Both the position numbers and the translations under genes were made by a program. DNA of 27,760 bases from CAVRZY01 sp963725415. Lineage in GTDB: Bacteria; Acidobacteriota; Terriglobia; Bryobacterales; Bryobacteraceae. Positions 22,884-27,760 of this stretch are shown here, piece by piece (the stretch's first letter is position 1; every line of letters starts with the position of its first letter). The notes under the pieces were generated by a model. That model worked only from the letters and a program-made list of their open reading frames with translations, was not told the DNA's origin and made no database searches. The stretch lies in assembly GCA_963725415.1 (NCBI GenBank), contig CAVRZY010000230.1, positions 1 through 27,760 of the forward strand. Direction: 5' to 3'.

Positions 22884-25627
22884 CTATCATCCCGCCTCCA
22901 CGCGAGGGGTCCTCCTCCGAGGTTGCGGCCGCTTCATCCAATACGGCGGAATACCGCTCCCCGAGGCGGCACCGGAATCTCGCGTGTCGTTCCTCCCGGC
23001 GAGGCTGACAGCAGAAGGAACCTCACCCCGCGATGGATCGGAAAGATGCCCGCGCTGTTCTCGAAGCCGACGATGGTGTCGGTGGCGCAGCGCTCGAAGA
23101 GCAGCCGCCTCAGCGCGGCACTGCCATGATCCGAAGCCAGCCCCCACGGCAGGACGAGCCCGAGGCGTCCACCTTGTTTGAGCAGGCTGACGCTGCGTTC
23201 GACAAACAACTGGTACTGGTTGGCGTGACCGTCGGCACAGGCCTTGTAGACGCCCGACTGACGGACGAAGCAGGTCAATTGCCCCGCCATGCTTCTTCGC
23301 GCTCCGCGCACATCATCGTCTCCCGTGTCGCCGCGCACCATTTCCCATGGCGGGTTGCCGAGGATGGCGTCGAAGCCAGGCGCGTCGAGGGGCACGCCGT
23401 CTCCGTCGAAGAACACCTCGGGAAACTCGAGCGTCCAGTGCAGGAACCGGCATTAGCCGGCAATCCGCTGCGCCTCGTCGAGCCGGGGCTGCGCGGTGTT
23501 CGCCGGCAGGCTCGCCGAGCCCGAACGAAGCCCCGCCGCGAGGTCCCTGAACTCGGCGGCGCCTGGCTGCGGCACCGCTGTGCTCGTCCAGAACCAGCAC
23601 GCGCACCAGAGGTCCGCGACGCGGCGCAGCGCGGTCATGGCTGACGCAGGCGCGCGGGTGTCTGCCAGCATCCGTTCCTTGGCGTGAACGGCGTCGGCCG
23701 AATCGTCGGGCGTCGCGGCCAGACGGTCGCGGATGGGCGCGACCCAGCGCATCGCCGCCGTTGCCTCATCGCCTTCGAAGAGCGGCAGCAGACCGCGCGC
23801 ACGGACGGAACGGCGACCGCCGGGCGGCTGTCGCGACACATCTTCGAGCGTGGCCCCCACGAGACTGTCGCCCGCGACGAAGCGATGGTCGAGGAACGAC
23901 AGCGGCCGGCCGCGGGCCAGCGTCGCGAGCCACATCGACAGGCGCGCCACCTGGACTGCCATGGGATTGGCGTCGACGCCGTAGAGGCAGTGCTGCGCCA
24001 CGAGCCGCCGGAAGCCGGCGCGGTCGGCCTCGGTGATGTCCGAAGGGAAGCAGCCGCGCTCGCGCACGGCGGCCGCCTCGTAGGCCGAGGCGAGATACCG
24101 GCACGCGGCCACGAGCAGCGCGCCGCTGCCCATCGCCGAATCGAGCACGCGCAAGCGGAGGATGCCGGCGGCACTCGCGCTCTCGACCAGCGGCTGCAAT
24201 GTGTGCCGGACCAGATATTCGGTGATCGCGCGAGGCGTATAGAAAGTGCTTTTGGATTTCCGAATCTCGCCGCGGCTGACGAGCGTGACACAAGGACCGG
24301 TTTCAGAACCCGTTCTTGCGGTATGGGCAGGCCGCCGTTCGCCGGTGCTGAGACGCTCAGGGCGCGCGGTTTCGGAACCCGTTCTCGCGGTATGAGCGAG
24401 CCGCCGTTCGCAGGTTCTGAAACCGTCCCATTTTAGGTTCGTAATCCGGTACGCTTTCGTAGACGGCGCCCAGTTGTTCGACACCGAGATCGCCGAAGGA
24501 GACGCGCTCGCGCCTTCCGCCCTCCGCGAGCGTGGTGAGGGCCATCAAGGCGTCGGCGACGAGCCAATCGTCGAGGCGGCCGGTTTCGGCGAACGGCGTG
24601 CGGGCCGGGGCGAAGAGCCGGCCGTTGAACGGCGCGACGACGAGAGAGCCGGCGTGGCAACCGGCGTGCGCCAGGCGCGACACCGCCTGGAGCGCCTCCC
24701 AGATGCCGCGCTCGGCCCCGGGCGTCTCGGCCTGCCTTCGCAGCCCCTCGATGGTGTAGCTGCGGCGGTACCACGGGATGCCACGTCGGCACGAGCGACC
24801 GCGACTCGGCGAACAGCAGAAAGAGCACGCGATAGACGAGGGTAAATGCCTGGTCGAGCGTCGAGGCGACGCGGGCGCTGTCGATTCGGGCTGCCGTCCG
24901 GCGGGCGCCGGCGTTCAGCATGCCCCGCAGAAAGAGCAGGAGCGCGTGCGCAGACGCCGTTCCGCAGCGACGCCGACACCGCCACGCCATGCCTGGACAA
25001 TCCGTCGACAATGGCGGGCGTGAGCGTGTGTAGTGCCTCCGCTCGCAGTGCGCCCCAGAAGAGGGCCATCGCGGCCGGGCGATCGGCGAGCGCCTCGATG
25101 TCGAACTCGAGGTAGCTCCGGGCGTACATGTACCGGCCATCGCTCAGGCGGAGCGCCTTGCCGTTGAAGCACAGCACCCAGCGGCATTCGAGGCGGGCGC
25201 TCTCGCGCGCGACGGCGCCCCAGAGCGTGTCGAGGGCCGCGCCCCAAGGCCCGACGAGCAGGGGAACGGTGACCAATCCCCGACACGGCGTCGGCGGCCA
25301 GCAGCATGTCGCGGCCGGCATCTCCCGGACCGGTGTCATGACCTGCGTGCCGCGGTCTGCTCACGCCGCAAGAACGCATCATGAATCCGTCTCTGGGCTG
25401 GCGCGCCGAGAATCCGAGCACGCCGACCAGGGGCGCGGCGCCGAGGTCGAACACCGCTCGCAGCGAAGAGGCCGGGCCGAGGCCGATCCATCGCCGCGCC
25501 ACCAGGCCCGAAGGCGACGCCGGGCATGATCCCTGGACCGCTCGCCCAGGCGGCCGGCGAACGCCGTCCCAAGCAGATGCTCGGCGTAGTGATGGGAGAC
25601 GAGCGACCCGCTGACGCCTTCAATCAT
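22870..25627 (-). pseudogene. Broken Eco57I-like DNA adenine methyltransferase (DrmMI/type IIG-like)
   Basis: From the ATG at 25627 the pieces, spread over three frames, are: MIEGVSGSLVSHHYAEHLLG (N-terminal domain), GLGPASSLRAVFDLGAAPLV, ECRWVLCFNGKALRLSDGRY and YLEFDIEALAD (the restriction-enzyme N-terminal fold), SAHALLLFLRGMLNAG and FTLVYRVLFLLFAESRSLVP, FNGRLFAP and GVEQLGAVYESVPDYEPK. Then comes the catalytic part: STFYTPRAITEYLVRHTL (about 24244-24190), motif I VLDSAMGSGALL (24150-24115), FLHWTLEFPEVFFDGDG and the NPPW catalytic motif (23356-23345), ending GIFPIHRGVRFLLLSASPG. At least seven frame changes and an in-frame TAA at 23453-23455 interrupt it. The C-terminal target-recognition part is missing. 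ATGA overlap with the helicase gene shows the two belong together. The role would be adenine methylation within a phage-defence or restriction system. Confidence 0.78.
24298..24431. repeat. Doublet of palindromic REP-like units inside the methyltransferase gene
   Basis: Two units, from 24298 and 24367, period 69. Each begins CGGTTTCNGAACCCGTTCT and contains CCGCCGTTCGC. Unit 2 ends GTTCTGAAACCG, the reverse complement of CGGTTTCAGAAC, and has an inner CTCGC/GCGAG hairpin. The right arm of unit 1 is degenerate (GGTGCTGAGACG). In the methyltransferase the doublet falls in the linker before the catalytic domain (between YEPK and GEIRKSKSTFYTP), where it would encode a repeated AHTARTGSET string. 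Confidence 0.68.
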
Positions 25628-27760
25628 GACGTCAGGAAGAGCAGGAGCACCGGTTGAGGCGGCTCCGTGGTGACGGTGTTCGAAGGACCGGCCGCTTCGG
25701 CTTCGGCCTCGTCGGCTTCGCGTTCCGACCGGCGTTCGAACAACCCCCGCTGCACCGCCCTTCGGGCACTCGCGCGGGCGGCGATCCGCGCGTCACGCTC
25801 GAAGCCGTCGCGGCCGTGCGCGCCCTCCAGATCTCGGGGCGGAATCGCCGCGGCCATCACGGGCACGAGCGTCGCCAACGCGTCAGATGCGCGGGCTTCG
25901 ACGTCCCGGCGCCGAAAGAACGCCGGCACGGCCTTCGGCCAAGACGGGCACCAGTTCCTCGTGCGGGGCAAGTCCGGCGTGCGCGGCCGAAGAGACCCGG
26001 AAGATCACGAGAAGGCCGCTGCGCCCGCGCGAGATCGGCAGCCGGGAACTCCGGACGGCCGTCACCAGGATTCCGCCGGAGCGCTGGAAGGCGTGCCCCG
26101 GTCGTTGCCTGCGGCTCCCGGCCTCCGACGCTCCCAGGAGCAGCCGCCGCAACCCGAGGTGCGCGGCGACCTCGCGCGCGGCGCTCCCGAGGTCGAGGCG
26201 TTGCACCGCGTCGGAGACCCGCCTTCTGCTGACGGCAACGGGCCTGGCCGCCGTGCCCCTGGCGCCGCCGTCCAGATCCAGGCAAGCGGCCATGACGCTC
26301 TCATCGTTCGGTCCCAACACGTCCTCGATTGCCCCGACCGCAGTTCTGGCGCGATCGAGACGCCGGGCGAGGCGCGCGAGAATGCCCGGCTCAGCCGTCC
26401 CGGACGCGACGAGATTGATGGCGTGCACGGTGCGCTGCTGGCCGATTCGATCGACACGGCCGATGCGCTGTTCAACTCGCATCGGGTTCCAGGGCAGTTC
26501 GAGGTTGATGACGAGGCGGCAGCGCGGCTGCAGGTTCAGGCCCTCTCCTGCGGCATCGGTTGCGAGCAGCACGCGCGCGCCGCCGCCGTTGAACCGGGCG
26601 ACCGCCGCCGCGCGTTCGAACCTGTCCATCGCACCGTGCAGGACAACCGTCTCCGCTCCCGCCGCGCCTCGAAGCGCTTCCAGCGTGTCGCGATACTCGG
26701 TGAAGACAATGGCCGGCTCACCACACGCGTCAGGATCCTGAAAAGCGCCCGCCGCTTCGAGTCGTGCGCCTCGGCGAAGGCTGCGCCGTCCGCGAGAGCA
26801 CGGAGCAGGCGGCGCTCCTCGTGCTCGTCATCGAAACCAGACGCACCCAGCACCCCGGCCGGCTCCGCATCCGCCTCATCATCTTCATCCCACACCAGCG
26901 GGAGCTGCACGTCGGCAGGTTCGGGCGCGATGCCGAGGCGATTCAGGCGCGTGGTGAGCGATCGGCGCAGCGGTCCCATGCCGGAGAGCGAGCGCTTGAG
27001 CAGCACGATGATCGCGAGGCGCGCGTCGCGGCCCTCCGGGCCTCTGCGCTGCGCCCACACCGTCCTGATGTAGTCGTCGAGTTGCCGGCGGACGGCGAGC
27101 TCGGCTTCAGCGGCCTCGATCCGATGCAGGTGCACGCGCCGCCTGCGCGAGATGCCCGCGTCCTCCCGGGTCCTGCGGAACATGACAATCGGGTCATTGG
27201 CAGCCAGCGCGCCGATGCCGCAGAGCGCATGAAAGGCCTGATAATCCCCGCTGTGCGGCGTGGCGGTGAGCAGCAGCACGAAGCGGGCCCTGGCGGCAAC
27301 AGCGTCTGCGGCCGCACGGCGTTCGCTGTCGCCTGCCGCGAGATGGGCCTCGTCGACGATGACGGCGTCCCACGACACGCGTTCGAGGCTGCGGCGGACC
27401 TCGGGACGCTTGGCGAAATCGAGGGACGCCACGTGGATGCCCGGGACGGACCAGGGATTAATCGACGCCGGCAGGACCGGCTGGAGGCTGCGGAGCCAGC
27501 CGGTGTCGGCGACGACGGGCTCCAAGGCGAATCGGTCCTCGAGCTCCGCGCACCACTGATTGCACAAGCCCGGCGGCGCGAGCACGAGCACGCAATCGAG
27601 AGCCGAGCGGGCGCGAAGTTCGATCAGCACCAGGCCCGCCTCGATGGTTTTGCCGAGGCCGACCGCGTCGGCGAGCAGAAGCCTCCTCGCTCCGTGGCGA
27701 ACAACCGCCAGCGCGGGTTCGAGCTGGTGCTGGAGCAGGTCAACATCGGCGCGGGCTGCC
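25624..27760 (-). pseudogene. SNF2-type helicase (DrmD-like), partial, two frameshifts
   Basis: The gene enters from the right edge, so its N-terminus is missing. Reading from 27759: DVDLLQHQLEPALAVVRHGA and Walker A LLLADAVGLGKTIEAG, then VLAPPGLCNQWCAELEDRFA, DEAH (about 27354), LLLTATPHSGDYQAFHALCG, and CCFRRTRED-like VMFRRTREDAG. The C-terminal helicase domain lies in the next frame: EPAIVFTEYRDTLEAL, VLLATDAAGEGLNLQPRC and EQRIGRVDRIGQQR (about 26473-26432). After a second frame change near 25920 come RRRDVEARASDALATLVPVM and the end at 25624. The first frame change is near 26765 (one base missing). The stop overlaps the ATG of the methyltransferase by ATGA. The enzyme would be an ATP-driven DNA translocase of a DISARM-like defence system. 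Confidence 0.8.

Noticed and set aside
25667..27073. 468-codon open frame on the plus strand over the helicase
   Set aside because: It is the antisense of the helicase, whose motifs are unmistakable; its translation is Arg/Pro/Ser-rich and has no domain.
22870..27760. Complete DISARM system
   Set aside because: Only helicase and methyltransferase parts are visible; no DrmA helicase, DUF1998 (DrmB) or phospholipase-D (DrmC) sequence could be found.

Overview
The window reads as chromosomal DNA of a GC-rich Gram-negative bacterium, most likely an acidobacterium of the Bryobacterales/Solibacter type. That assignment is inferred from the gene mix: a SpoIVB-like S55 peptidase in a non-sporulation setting, an exosortase/EpsI pair, a DUF4097 protein behind an ECF-type promoter, exported sulfatase and esterase genes, an HAE-1 pump, and intergenic hairpin repeats. 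No rRNA, tRNA or CRISPR array was seen.

Positions 1-3736 hold a minus-strand cluster: a macrodomain protein, a frameshifted hypothetical, an exported sulfatase, an exported esterase, and the start of a probable acetyltransferase that runs off the left edge. Positions 3774-7076 run on the plus strand: a HAD phosphatase whose 3' end carries a palindromic MITE-like insertion, a methyltransferase fused to a zinc ribbon, and a DUF4097 protein. Positions 7325-9423 carry cmk and lysC, which overlap. They converge on a coupled minus-strand pair (13535-9433): an S55-like peptidase, then a beta-propeller/fibronectin-like exported protein. From 14019 come the exosortase, a frameshifted EpsI-family gene, an S9-type peptidase and an exported class V aminotransferase, facing fabD (minus). 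fabD is divergent from an RND efflux pump that contains one frameshift. Two small zinc-ribbon proteins follow at 22137-22643.

From about 22.7 kb to the right edge the character changes. On the minus strand lie a SNF2-type helicase and an Eco57I-like DNA adenine methyltransferase, whose ends overlap by an ATGA. This pair resembles drmD-drmMI of class 1 DISARM, or a two-gene relative. The methyltransferase is broken by many frameshifts and one in-frame stop, carries a doublet of palindromic repeats, and lacks its C-terminal target-recognition part. The helicase has two frameshifts and continues past the window.

The most unusual points are: (i) the MITE that lengthened the HAD reading frame by exactly 44 codons while keeping its stop; (ii) a reversed order of the Ser and His motifs in the S55-like peptidase, which suggests a circular permutation; (iii) the broken defence pair; (iv) a window-wide pattern of single-base frameshifts, most of them a missing base, which may be consensus errors rather than true decay.
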